Part shown: positions 22,707 through 35,300 of the stretch, one piece after another | How the letters are laid out: each line of letters opens with the position of its first letter | Numbering within the stretch: the stretch's first letter is position 1 | Assembly: GCA_002633025.1 (NCBI GenBank) | Contig: NMRB01000020.1 | Span: forward strand, 375,519 to 439,518 | Direction: 5' to 3' | Length of the DNA: 64,000 nucleotides | From: Notospermus geniculatus | Taxonomy: Eukaryota > Nemertea > Pilidiophora > Heteronemertea > Lineidae | The notes under the pieces: generated by a model | The model's database searches: none | The model's input: only the letters and a program-made list of their open reading frames with translations | What the model was told of the DNA's origin: nothing | Translations under genes and position numbers: made by a program

Positions 22707-23647
22707 ACAAGCCTTCGTAAGCAGTAAACAATTCAATCAGCAGAAACTGACAATGCTTCCTCATCCTCGTTCACGTTGTGTTCAACGAGATCATGGCGTT
22801 ACCTTCCTTCAATCACTGCTTTATTGCTTCAAACTAATCATTGACGAATGGCGACAAATCCGCCCTCTTCTACAGTCGCAAATGAGACCTTAACGTCTCA
22901 TAGTCATTTATTGGTGACATTGAATGAATTACCGGCCTTGTAATTGGCTACTATTAATTACCGGTTTACATAGCTGAGAGATAGCTGTAAAGAGCTTGAT
23001 TCCCTATCACACACCTTAATTACCTTTTGTCGTTTTCCGTAACAGCTAAATTAGATCAAACTGCAACAACGTGGCGATTGCCAGCTGAGTCAATGCCAGA
23101 GCTTTTCACGCCAAGAAGAGACAAGGGGACAGTGCATTTCAAGAGGAATATTAGGTATCATCGAGGTCAGGTTAAGCTGATCGACGCGATCGGAAATCGT
23201 TGATAAGTATTCCGGGCCTAATGTCGTCAATGAAGATGCGATAGCCGGTCAAATGTCATCGTTTCCACCAACACCATTCGGTAGCAGTAAGGGTAATTTG
23301 ATCCATGTAGTGATTGGTGAAATTAAAACCAAACCCTCGTAATGCTATTTGGGTGATCGCTCCTCAGTGGTTCCAGATAATGTACAGCAATTTGCTAGGT
23401 AACATCGATTCTTTGAGCCAAGAGGCCACAGGGGTGGAAGTTATCGCGGAAATTACTTATCCAATGATGAATAATACACGGTCATAGCAAGATGGCATTG
23501 CGGAGCGAAGGCGAGGTGTGGTTTCAAAAAGATGCAGCATCTCATTATCTATGCATGCCCTTCAATATTGAGCATCACCACCATATATCAGGCTCCCATC
23601 CTCACATGCGCTATTTGTAGACCCGTATACAATAGGCTTGGTCAAAA
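22707..23647. other. Intergenic, no recognised feature
   Basis: No exon, hairpin or repeat was recognised. Confidence 0.4.
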
Positions 23648-23796
23648 CTCGATCCGATTGCGCTGATCGCACGGAAATGCTATTGTTCGCTCTCCCGTTT
23701 AAGCCCGGTTTATACCTATTCTGCCATCCGACCAACAACAATGGAAGCAGGAGAGCGAACAATAGAGTTCGCCGCGTGCAATCACTGAATCGGATG
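23648..23796. mobile_element. Hairpin element with GGAGAGCGAACAATAG arms
   Basis: CTATTGTTCGCTCTCC (about 23680) and GGAGAGCGAACAATAG (about 23750) are exact inverted repeats, with imperfect pairing continuing outward to the CGGAT words near both ends. Confidence 0.5.
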
Positions 23797-24338
23797 AAGT
23801 AAATCCAGGCTTTACATTGTTAAGAGTGAGTTTTCGCAACGCCCGGTTAAGCTAACAACGTTTAGCGAAGGTTCTTTCCATTGTTAAAAAGCCCACTCGA
23901 ATAATAGGTGAATCATCGCTGAACGTTGTCCTAAGCCTAACCTCGCCGTTCCGAAAGTTGTTATTCATGGGGCGGTACTTGCAAACTGGGCCCGTAGAGA
24001 TCCAGATTCTTTCAGAGGGCCTTTCAGAGTCACTTCCAATTGAAGGCAACACGGCAGATTTTTTCGAAGATAATTTATTTTTTGTTACAACAGAGAACAA
24101 AGTTGCACTAGGCAAAATATATATAATTTAGACCTCTTCTTGATGCGGTTGCCCGACAGTGCCCAAGAGAACGACTGTCCTAGTTCACCAAAGATACATG
24201 TAGGCTACTCCCATGTGTTATTTTGCAAGGTGGGCTCACCTTCTTCGTCAGAAGTTTCGGTGAACCAGAACCTCGTTCAATGGGGAATCTCCCCATCTTG
24301 TAGGGCTTTTGGAGTCCACGAACACAGTGTGCATCTAT

Positions 24339-24557
24339 GGGCCGATTTTTTAAACGATGGCTAAGATAACCATCGGGTTTCATTAACCCTCAGTTGACAA
24401 ACTGTTTGTTAATCGAAGTGAATTTTTCGATTTTATGAATCGTTGATAGCCAAACATTCTAAAAGTCAAAAGGTTTACTTTGATTAATTCACGGTTTGTC
24501 AGAAAAGCCGATGGTTAAACCGAGGTTTACCTTAACTATCGTTTAAAAAATCGGCCC
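24339..24557. mobile_element. TIR element with GGGCCGATTTTTTAAACG ends
   Basis: GGGCCGATTTTTTAAACGAT at the left is matched by its reverse complement at 24538-24557. Further inverted words (CGATGGTTA, GTTTGTC) follow in the arms. It is non-coding. Confidence 0.65.
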
Positions 24558-25122
24558 AATGTCTATGGAGACACTGAACGGAGTTCCGTGTAATGTGAGT
24601 TACGCTAGGGCAAATGCGTCCTGCTGTCAGCATCAATAGACGAAGGGGCGTGCATTCTACCATACGGCATAATTTTATACAAGAAAAGAAAGAAAATTTG
24701 GCACTGGGTATTTTACAGGATTAGTGTTATGACATCAGGAATCGTTGGTAATCAAAACCAATGGCAGCCGTGATCCTTGTTATAACATAACGGGTGTAAA
24801 AAAGACTTTAGCATGAAGCTTGTGACACGTTTGATCCCAGGGAAAACACGTTCTATCAGAAACTAAATACATGTATGCCGACGAAACATCATGTGGAATA
24901 CGTTGACGTTTCGTGGAGTTATGCCCAAACACACCATGCACAGAACGCCAAGTGACAAAAAATTACTTTACACGACCTGATACTACTATATGAATCCTGA
25001 ATGACGTGATACACCAAAACCCTGTTTACCTTCCTACATGTACAATTTGAAACAAACTTTTTGCAGAGCAGGACCTGCCGTCAATGAAAATAAGGCAGGA
25101 ATGGGAATCCAATGGATCGTAG

Positions 25123-25223
25123 GAATAAAGATTAGCAAATGCTTTTACTTCAGATTTGTACAGCATTGCCTAGTGCATTTCTATTGCAAAATTCAAGTAA
25201 AAGCATTTACTGGTCTTTATTCA
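25123..25223. mobile_element. Hairpin element downstream of UNCX, possible 3'-UTR insertion
   Basis: GAATAAAGATTAGCAAATGC pairs with the right arm around 25198-25223. A related unit is at 54848-54985, sharing AATGCTTTTACT and AGATTTG. Its right arm supplies the AATAAA proposed for UNCX. Confidence 0.45.
25217..25222 (-). terminator. Candidate poly(A) signal of UNCX
   Basis: This AATAAA on the minus strand, about 290 nt after the stop at 25513, is the first one I found there. It lies in a hairpin element, so it may be coincidental. Confidence 0.3.
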
Positions 25224-25512
25224 TATGACCCATTGTGAACATCAATACACATTGGCATTCATTTGTTTCCTAAAATGAAACTTTCATGTAGTATTCGAAT
25301 ACTAAGCGAATGAGGGCAGGCAGGCATGTCTTGGGGCATCCGATTCTCACCAGTCTATCCTGGCCTGACGCCCTTGTTTGGACAAGATGGTCTTGGGGTA
25401 GCAATCGGCCGTTTGAAACAAAGGGAGGTGTCGGCCTAAGCGATGGTAAGCCATATTCTGATATTGATATGTAATGTTCATGGTGGGATTTTCACTCACA
25501 AGGATGCTAGTT

Positions 25513-26373
25513 CTAATCACAGTCTCTCTTGTCCGGTTCCTTGTATTCTGTACTTTGGGGTCCGGGTTTGTTACTTTCATCTTGCACATTATTTTGTTCT
25601 GGCTCTTTTTCTGTTTCAGTCCTTTTATCATCGTTGCACGTTAAGTCACCATTTAATTTTCCAGAGCGTTCAGAATTGGTAACTTCTCGGGTCTCCGGAA
25701 TTAATTCGGGTTCGGCAATGTCCGGAATAGAGGGATTAGGAGACGGAACAGGACTCGGTACCTGTTCCACCATGAAACCAACAGGCTGCGTGATTGGATA
25801 TAACGGCACCATACCTAAAGATAATGGGTTCATAGATTTGCTAGCCTGTACCCGAGGATACTTCGAGTTCGGTCGTCTGCCCCGAGGCACTTTTGGCGCT
25901 TCCAAAAGGCTGGCAATACTAAAAGCACTTTTCAATATAAACCCTTGCTTTTGTGATTCAGTCGTATCATCATTAGATTTATTATCTGAAAATTCATTTG
26001 ACTTTTTCGAAAAATCCACAACATTGTTATTTTCTGTGTCACAATTGTCTCTTCCTGTACATTCGCCGACCACGTCTATTTCGCCCTCTCCACCGGAAGT
26101 GACGAGCGAGTCACGTGAGGTGCAGTCATCGCTCCGGAAGCTCAAGGCCTTCCCAGCAAGCTGAGCTCGCTTTCTTTCTTCATTCCTCCTCATCCTGTCC
26201 TCCTGTTTCCGACGTTTTCTCTCACTTCGCTCCTGCTCTCGTTTCTTCAATTCGTCTGGGTCTATCGGATCGCCGCTACAGGTCTGAGGATGTGCATTGT
26301 GAGCTGGTCGACCTGGACCTTTCTTCGTGTTCTCTTTCTTTCTCCACTTTGCTCGACGATTTTGAAACCAAAC
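25513..26373 (-). CDS. UNCX: UNCX coding exon 3
   Basis: It starts after TTTCCAG with [14 protein letters not shown], the end of homeodomain helix 3. It then carries the UNCX block, the basic region, the FSIASLL motif and the YPITQP motif, and ends in an acidic tail with a stop at 25513. It has 286 codons plus stop and begins in phase 0. Confidence 0.93.
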   Translation of the reverse strand, partial: VWFQNRRAKWRKKENTKKGPGRPAHNAHPQTCSGDPIDPDELKKREQERSERKRRKQEDRMRRNEERKRAQLAGKALSFRSDDCTSRDSLVTSGGEGEIDVVGECTGRDNCDTENNNVVDFSKKSNEFSDNKSNDDTTESQKQGFILKSAFSIASLLEAPKVPRGRRPNSKYPRVQASKSMNPLSLGMVPLYPITQPVGFMVEQVPSPVPSPNPSIPDIAEPELIPETREVTNSERSGKLNGDLTCNDDKRTETEKEPEQNNVQDESNKPGPQSTEYKEPDKRDCD

Positions 26374-29300
26374 CTGGAAATAAACACAGAAGATGCATTA
26401 ATTCACGATTCTGTTCATCTGCATGCGCCAGTCAGATGGATTTAAATGCCTGGAGCCCAGGTTTGACGCTTTGACGCTTTTCACATACTCCACCTGCTAA
26501 AAGAAAAAAAAAATGTTATCACGAACTACTCCAACAACATCAACAACAACAAGGTTCCTGTTCCGGTGCAGCTACAAAAACAGGGAAGACGTTGGCCTAA
26601 GTGTCCTTGGCACTTTGGTATCTTTTTGCTTGATGGGCATTATCATAAAGACATGAAACCCCTAAAGGTTTCACTATGGTTTGCGACATTCTGAGAAAAA
26701 TGTGATACACAAAGAAATTTTCAATGAAATTTCTTCCAATTGTTTTATACGATAGTTATGGGTCTTCTCCATGATGTGTGGAAAATTCCATACGATCGCT
26801 AGTGGATTGTTGTATGGTACGGCCACCAACCCAAATTTGATTAGAAATATTATTTTAACATGGAAATTAGGGTGATAAGAGCCATCTGGTGTGAAAAACT
26901 GGAACTCATCGGACAAGAAACAGAATGTGCTCAAGTGGTTCCTTTATGGGTTTGATTCTTTATGGCATTATCGAAAGTGAGGCTGTCAGTGTGATGTTCT
27001 GGCGACTACTGTAAGTCGAAATGTGCTGAGATTTTTCCCAAATCTGTGAATCATACTCGCAGAACGAATTTTACTTGGCGAAAACCCAGAAACGAAAGTC
27101 AGAATACATCATCAGTAATGATTGATGTGAACCATATCTCCTTCCCTGGCTTGCCTGTCAATGACTGACTTCGTCACAAGAAAAAAAATTATTCCAAATA
27201 GGAGATATAGACGTCGTCTTTTAATGAATCGGTCAATGCAACATCATCAAATTATCAGGAATATCAAAGGAGTATGTCATCTTACTTCTAGCGGCCTGCC
27301 GCTGCATATTGAGAAGTTGATCTTCTCAGAGAGAGCCTGGCTTTGAGAAATTGACCCTGGTCTCTTCTTGATGGGTTCTGTCAATAAGAAAGGATTAATT
27401 ACTAACGATGGCCACTTTATCAAAGCGTCCGCAATGAGAAAAATCCCCCCAGATGACATGGGATACGGTGCTGGTAATTATCTCCAAGAAACCATATAAT
27501 AAAAACCCTATTTGTAAACATAGGGACAATTTCCGCGCAGGGATTCTATTTGTCCAATTTGAAATTCACTAATTTCTCTCGGTAGAATCGTATGCATAAA
27601 TAAGCCGAGAATGTATTTGATTTGCCTAATTAGTCCTGTGGTAATTTCCCCATGTGGTATCGGGTGGGGTCAACGATAAATACGATATTCACATTTGGCG
27701 ATAAAGTCACTCATTTGCGAATGGCCTATAACACTGTCAAGATATGTCGCCGACATATTACAAGACCATTATCAGTAAAGACTGTGTTACATGTACAAAT
27801 CCAGTCATCCTATTATAAGACAACTCGATGATGATGATGAAACACAATCCACCCAGCATAAGACAGTTTCGGTTGAGGTTTTAGTTTATTAAGTGACTGT
27901 TATTTAACAGGCAGTTACATGTACCAATGTTGGCGATTTCCAAGGGAACGAAAAATTTATACAAATATTGTGTCGAGAAATATTGACTTCGGCAGTCAAA
28001 ATTTGAAGAAACAACCGTTCTGACTTCGCCACACTGTCGAACGCCCAAGCCACAAAAATCAGACGCCATGATAATGAGACGCAGAGGGATGACAGATGAT
28101 CTACAGGGGGAGATTGTTGCCAGATCGCGCTTAACCCAGCCTAAGGAATGCTGAGGTAGAAATAAAGCCTTGCTGTCACAGTTGACATCTGTATATCCCT
28201 CCGCAAATTGCCCAGAAAGCGGCCTATCGGATAGGGTGTTCGACTGGATCATTTTCAGTGACTTTCAGTGACCACATGACGGATGTTTCTCTCGGGTTTT
28301 CCGGCTGTCGATCTTGAAATTGCAGCATGTTTTGCTGTGGCTGCCAATATACACGTAAATTGTAATAAATATCTGAGAAAAATAATGACTGTTGTGAAGT
28401 TGAAGTGGAATTAATTTTCCCTCAACAATAGTACGATAAAGTTGACATTTTGAAGTAGCCTACATTTTGTATTATTCTTCCATTCTTGTGGGTTCGAATC
28501 CGGCAGGAAGCTATGTCTTTCACCTCAGAAACCCGTTTCTATTTCATGTTCATTACNGAGGATTAGTCGTCCCAAGAAGGATCGACAAATAAATTTATTC
28601 ACGGGTGCGTGCAAGCAGGCATAACATGTTGACATTACAATAATAACAGCACCTCGAGTCAACAGTTCTTAAAACAAAACAGGTTATTTTCCTGTTCTCA
28701 GTCAATGATAATTCCCAGTTGATTTAATAACGTGTTGATGATATTGCCCATTTTGATCCTCATATTGTGCAACAATATTGCACGTGCATGGGCCGCTTTA
28801 GTCTTGATATTGACCAAAAAGATTTCATTTCGAAGCAGGAAGATGAATGATTCGGTCGAACAAGTACAAGTATTCGTATTCTGGCCGTTTTTAATCGCGT
28901 CTTCTCAATCGGCGTTTCATTTACAGATAATGCTGGCTGTGATAAAAATTTAATCACTGCTTCATCCTGGTGTAACTTCACCGCAGGATGAGTAATTTAC
29001 CAATTCCATCGTGGCATCGATTTCCACACAGAAGACGACGAAATCTTATCCGACAAATAAAATATTTATACCCAACCACTCACCAGAGAATTCAACATGA
29101 AATTTTCAATAAAGGCACGACAGCTGAGGAATTAATTTTGTTTGTGGGTCCCTGCCGCGGTGTGTCTTTGTATCATTCGTACCTTGATGGAGTTTTCACT
29201 TCACCAAGCCGACTAAGAATTCATTTGCCAGCGCTTTGAAGAAGATTCGCTAATTTCGCCCGTCGTGGAATTAAAAGCCATCCTATTAGGTATGGGTTTG

Positions 29301-32300
29301 CGCAGATATTGAAAGTCTCGCTGGCAAAGGTATGGAACGGCTGACTAGGATTGGTGGCCACTATGCTGAGATTACCTGCCTTGTTTGAGCTGTGTGCAGG
29401 GCTCCTAACAATAAAGCTTGATGAAGCTAACTGACATGACGATAGTGGGACGTGATCAAGAGAGCATTACCGTAGAATGAGGAAAATCATTTCTTGAGGC
29501 GACTCCTGGTCACTCTATCAAAGGATGCGCTTGTCCAATTGTCCTACCTGGAGATTGGCATACGGGATCAATCGCTCACAAATCAGTAAAGGATGGTTGT
29601 CGAGTTCGACTCTGGATGACACAATTGCAATTCATGACAGATGTGGTGATTTTTTGTCTTATCATTTTCTGGTAAGGTACATGTAGCTTACGTAATTCAA
29701 ACAGTCACAAAGTGAGAAAAGCTTTCTTGAACTTCAGAAAAATTTGGTATAAATAAAAATTCTTGGACAAGGAAATATGAAATATTTTCGTGTTCATTCT
29801 TTTTGCATCACGGAGGTCATAAAGTTGGCATTGCCGGGTACAGCTTCTTCTGTTGGTGATGGTCAGCAATGCTCACCACACAGCCATCTTGTCCAAACAA
29901 GGCCATCGACTGCATCTTTAGCCTTGTCCCAATCATGTCATCTTTTGCGTTAACCCATAAATTATAAATGAATCTGACCCCTACTTGACCCCGCCTCCAA
30001 GCCAATCAGCACTCGTGAAACAAGTCGCCGTTCGGCACTTTCTCTTCTCTTCCCGCACACATTTGTAACACGGATTTTGATTGGCACATCCATTAGCTTT
30101 CGCACACCGATGATTGGCTGAGGCGTCTGAGCTCTCAGAAGCGGGAAATGTGATGGATTCAAACCAGGCTAGATGGGCGTCAGGCCAGACAGACTGGTGA
30201 GAATCAGATGCATACAACAGGCTGTTTGACATCTTCGAATCGAAGGCCTGACTCTGACGTTTTTGATGGAGGAGCTACATGTAGATCCCATCATGAGTGG
30301 CCAAGCCAGGTCTCTGACAACTGCGATTCTCAATGATCTTGGAACAAGAAAGTTTCTGTGACCTGCAGAGCTAATGCATCCAGTGGAATCATGGCCGGGA
30401 ATCATGGATCTCTGGTCTGCCTGAGACAATTTGTCGAACAACAATAGGCATCCGGCAGTGTGCTCCGGGACAAACATGTATTGATTACCGAACAATACCA
30501 ATATCATAATAGCCAGCAATCGTTTTATTTTTCAATCGGGTTCATTCTCATATTCTATTATTGTATTATCACGTTAAGTGATCGCGCTAATGTGATTTTA
30601 CATGCTTTTTGATATGGCCCGTCTCCATGGTTAAAATGGCGGCAAACCTGTCCAAGAACAAAGATGGCGGTGAAACGGAAGAAGAACATTATTGCGGCTA
30701 CCCTCGCGCGTGACAAATTCGAGTAACGCCACAAGTCAATTGTTTCGCCTGACTCCCTGTCGAGAGAAAATTAGTTGTTTTTCCGATAATGGATTTCATT
30801 AATGCATTCATTTTAAACATGCCAAAGCCAAACGACCTAGGTTTGTCTTATTAGATAAACTATTGTATTGGCTTAAGGGATGGAAACGTTTTAGGAAAAC
30901 GTCGGTGGCGGAAACCTTGCACTGAACTAACACAGCTATCGCGTTAAAGTTTTTATGAGCAGGTAAAGATTGATAAAGTTGTAATGTTCTGGAGTCAAAT
31001 CATTGAGTTTTGGCACGATTCGTATTGACATTGTTGTCTGATTAATAATTACATGATAGATTGGTCTTTCCAGACATTTCTCGCGTCCGATTTCAACAGA
31101 TGCGTGCAGAACTGACCGTCGCTCCCATTCGAACACAGTAAGGAAAAAATCTCGATGATTGAGAAATTGCTTTAGAATTGGCCACACCAATATTTCTGTT
31201 GTAATGTAGACCGACCTTTTGTCATAACTGCACTCGGTGTCTTTAGTCATACGTCCATGAGATACCCTAGCCGTCGATTCGACGTGTTTTTGTTCGAACA
31301 CGAGTTAAGAAAGTCACGTGAAAGTGGCATGCTTCAATGTGAAATAATCTGATTGATGATCGACTATGACCAAACACTTTTGTTCATTATCTAACTGCTG
31401 CTGATAAACCTTTTCAACTCGTGTATGAATAAAAACACGCCGAATCGACGGCCAGGGTAGCTCGCGTGAAGGTATGTGATTCGATACGATTCCCTGCAGA
31501 CGTTTTTGGCCAATAACAATGACCAGTTCGTGAAAAAATGGCCAAATATATCGTTTGTTGACACAGCATGTCTTTGCGTAATCCAGTAGTTTTTTAGACA
31601 ATTTTCGAGACGAGTTTAAACAAGGGCGGGTAAAGCTTTTCCAAGAATATGTGTATTCGCACCTTAGACCTCAAATCAATTTCACATAAGAAGTATACAA
31701 TTGATTTGAATTTGTACGTCTGTGACTAACAGGAGAGTGGTTTAAGCCTGGTTGAAATCAAACATGATAAGTAAGCAGAGAAAATGTTCTAAAACACCAC
31801 CTGCATTGTTGTACAACACACTTGGGCGAAAAGACAAACATACCATTGACAATGAGCTGAAGAGCATTCGGTGTAAGCAAACTTCACGTAGAATATTCGC
31901 TTGGAAGCACGTATCATATTTTCAAGAAATTTTCATTACCAAATCGACGGCACAACTTAAAATTCAATTTCCCATGTTTACTATTGTCTGAGTTTGTGGT
32001 CGATTTAATGCATTTAGTGCGTCAATATTCAATTACATTTTAGATAGTTAGCTTAAACGTTTTCAACCCTGAGTGCTGGACGTGAGAGAATTGACTGAGG
32101 TCATCAAATACAGGCATATGTCAGGGAAAGTAGAGGACACATTTGAATACAAGGAAAATTTCACCTTAATACCGACACCACAAAGATTGATGATGATTCC
32201 CATGATTTGATTCGAGGCACTAAAGAAGAAGCAGATGATACCACGGACTTGGTCACGCGAGTGATATTAGTGAGGTTTCGCAAATCTGACGAAAAACGAA

Positions 32301-35300
32301 GTACGAAATGCGAATTTCTACTTCATATCCATGACGTAGTGTATTTCAAGAGATGGTTGGTACCACAATACCGGCTGCTGCAAGAGCGTCTTTTAGCGTA
32401 TGGCGTAATACGGTGTATTAAACTTTGAAATTTTAAAATTCAAGATACACCATAACTCTCTCGGTCTTACATGGTACGCTAAAAGACGCACTGACAGCAG
32501 GGACATTTGTGGTACCAACCATCTCCAGAAATACATTACATGTACGTCATGGAGTTGAAGTCTGCAATTTTGTATTTCGTACTTCGTGTTTCGCCAGATT
32601 TGCGAAACCTCCAGGGCCGTATTTAAAGGGGGGCGAGGGGGGCAGTTGCCCCCCCCCCCTGAGCCAACCAAAAAACGTGATTTTCATGCGGATTTTGGGC
32701 AAAAAACGGCAAAAAGAGGTCTTCTGCCCCCCCTGAGAGGCTTCTGCCCCCCTGGACCAAAAAGTTAAATACGGCCCTGACCTCACTAAGCCATTCGGAT
32801 ACCAAGTACAAAACGTACATATTTCTTGGTATAAAGACCAGTCTAAAATGCATCATTCATTACGCTGGTTGTCTCGTCGACACCAAAATGATAATTTTTC
32901 TGAATCACCAGAATACGTCTTGCACCATACAAAGGCGCCCTCCAATAACCAACCCAGTATATCACTTAGGATACTCGTAGACAAAAACCAAACTCAAGAA
33001 TGGTCCTACTTAGCAAGCGCGGTCACGTAATCCGCCGTAATCCAATTCTACACTCTCGATTTTATAAATTGAAATAACTCCTTTGGTAAGTAACCTTTCA
33101 ATCCCGCGAATATCTCTAAAAACCCGAGGTGATTCCGTTCGTGAGTTGCCTGCCTTGATAGAGATTTGTGGGTGCCTATCCCCGAAGTAATATCTCATGT
33201 TTATTGGACACGTGTAATCTCGTGCTGTCTATATTGCCTGGGTGTTTGCCCAACTCAAAGGTGCCGTTTTCAATTAGGCATTTGATGTATTTTATCATGT
33301 TTTAGGGAAGAACATAACATTCCTCACATAATAAATACTTAACGGAGCAAAGAGCTGAGAAGGAATCAAGTTAATGTGTCCCCATGGCCAGTTGTCACGC
33401 ACGCAGCGGAGCACAGGAAATAGAAATGGGTTTCTCGCGCCTTTAAAACTCTCACTAGAGGTTAGGGCAAAGTAATAGGATTTGGCGATGAAATGTTCAC
33501 TTGGTAAGCTTTACAACAAGACATGTCTCTGGCATTACGCGCAGGATGTTGGGAATCATGTTGTGAAGAAATGAGACAGTCATTTTCATTAGCAGAATCG
33601 GCTCTGATGCACTGGTTGCACTGGACATGGTGATATCACGACATCGTGAGATTTCTTTTCGAGGGATGATGGTTCGGGAATCACATTGGTAATCAGTCAA
33701 ATTATACCAAAGAAATAAACTTTTCAGCATTTGTGTTATACCAACTACCGTTCTATGGAATACGGATAGAATAAATGATTTTTCATCAAAATATTGTGAC
33801 ACAGAGTTTTTTCTCATCCGATAGAAAAGAAAAATTGTCCGACAACTAACATCAAAATCAAACACGATAACTTTTTATAATTACAAATTTTATTTCATCC
33901 ACAAAAACACGCATTACTAAGTCTGATTTTAATGAGTTTTTGTATCAAAGGTGAAATAAGCATTTGACATTTGCCCGATAAACTTCTGCTTGAGCGACTA
34001 CGTTTCTGAAAAGAAATAATACAACAAAAAAATTATCATTTTCCCCCAAATTAAAACGTGCCAGGCAAGTCGCCTGAGGCGTCGAGAACGGAACCCCGTC
34101 GGAAATCCTCAAATTTGAGCAAAATTTTAGGAAAAGAGAATTTGCCACGTTCGCAGCATTATAATGCTTTATAACATAACATTGTGTTTTTTCCATTCAA
34201 CGTTACATTCACTGCGATCCCGAACGCACACGTCATCGTCACCTTTCGGCAGCGTTGGCGGAACCAAAACTGAAAGAGACTTATTCACTTTTAGTTACCC
34301 TAGTCTTTATTAGGTGTTAATAATTCGGCAAGTTAACAGAAGACTGCAATATTAATCGTCGAAGAATGAAATTCCGGGTAGGGGTCGCGCGGCGTGAAAG
34401 GAAGCTCCTGGAGCAATGTCGCGGAGACAGTGCGGATTGGCCTTCCACGTGTACAGGTTACAAATAATCATTCATTTTGTCCCGAGGCGATAATATTGGT
34501 CATTTTACGCAATGGTGCTTCCCGGCTAAAGCTAATATTGATTGAGTTGTTTAATAGACCTAATAAGTCAATAAATTAACTTCTCCTATAACGCTAGGCA
34601 ACAATGCGAGTTATTAGGCTTGCCATGAATATAGCTAATTTCATTACGATTTTCCATCAATGATTTTTCATTTCCCGGCATTAATTACTCGCCAATATAG
34701 TGGCAAAAACTATTAATAGTGTCATCGTTTATTGCATCCGTGGTTACCGCGCGGGGCGCCCAGGGAAGCAGGCTCTTCCATCGTCTGTCATTCCCCATTG
34801 CCGTTACGTTTGCCGTTGGGAAAACGATATGGTACATGTAATCCTAAACCATTCTTGGGAGATTTCAGAAACAAAAGAATAAGCAGACCCTTTCTTTATT
34901 TACACATTATACATTACCCATTACCCATTAAATGTCATGTACACATTCTACATTTCCAATTACACCATCGAAAAGTGCATAACCTCCTTGGGAGATTTCA
35001 GAAAAAAGATCGGCAAACTCTTTCTTTATTTACACATTATACATTACCTAAGGAATCTTACCCTTTACACATTTGATATAATGTACACATTCCCAATTGT
35101 ACATTATACTATACAAAAGTGCATGTAACCTCTCTGCCTCCGAAAAAAATAATCGTTAAATGGATGTGATTGATATGTCCTTTGGTAGCTACTGAGGCTT
35201 ACATTCTGCCTCGGTGTGGTTAGCGATCAGGCAAGGATATCAGAAAGCCTTCAAATGGAATTGTATGTGTCAAACAAACAAGCTAGGAGCTCACATAGCA

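Noticed and set aside
23852-24115. 87-codon minus frame with coding-like residue mix
   Set aside because: No acceptor or donor of quality and no partner exon. Too weak to annotate.
28470-28556. tRNA gene near the GGGTTCGAATCC word
   Set aside because: Only a B box is present. No A box or cloverleaf was found, and the N at 28557 truncates the region.
25333-30213. About 40-bp inverted similarity between 25333-25375 and 30170-30213
   Set aside because: It is probably two fragments of one dispersed repeat. Too short to delimit an element.
30936-31601. Two successive minus frames of 121 and 95 codons
   Set aside because: They overlap an inverted repeat (31258-31466) and lie in UNCX intron 2. 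No splice sites or family signature were seen.
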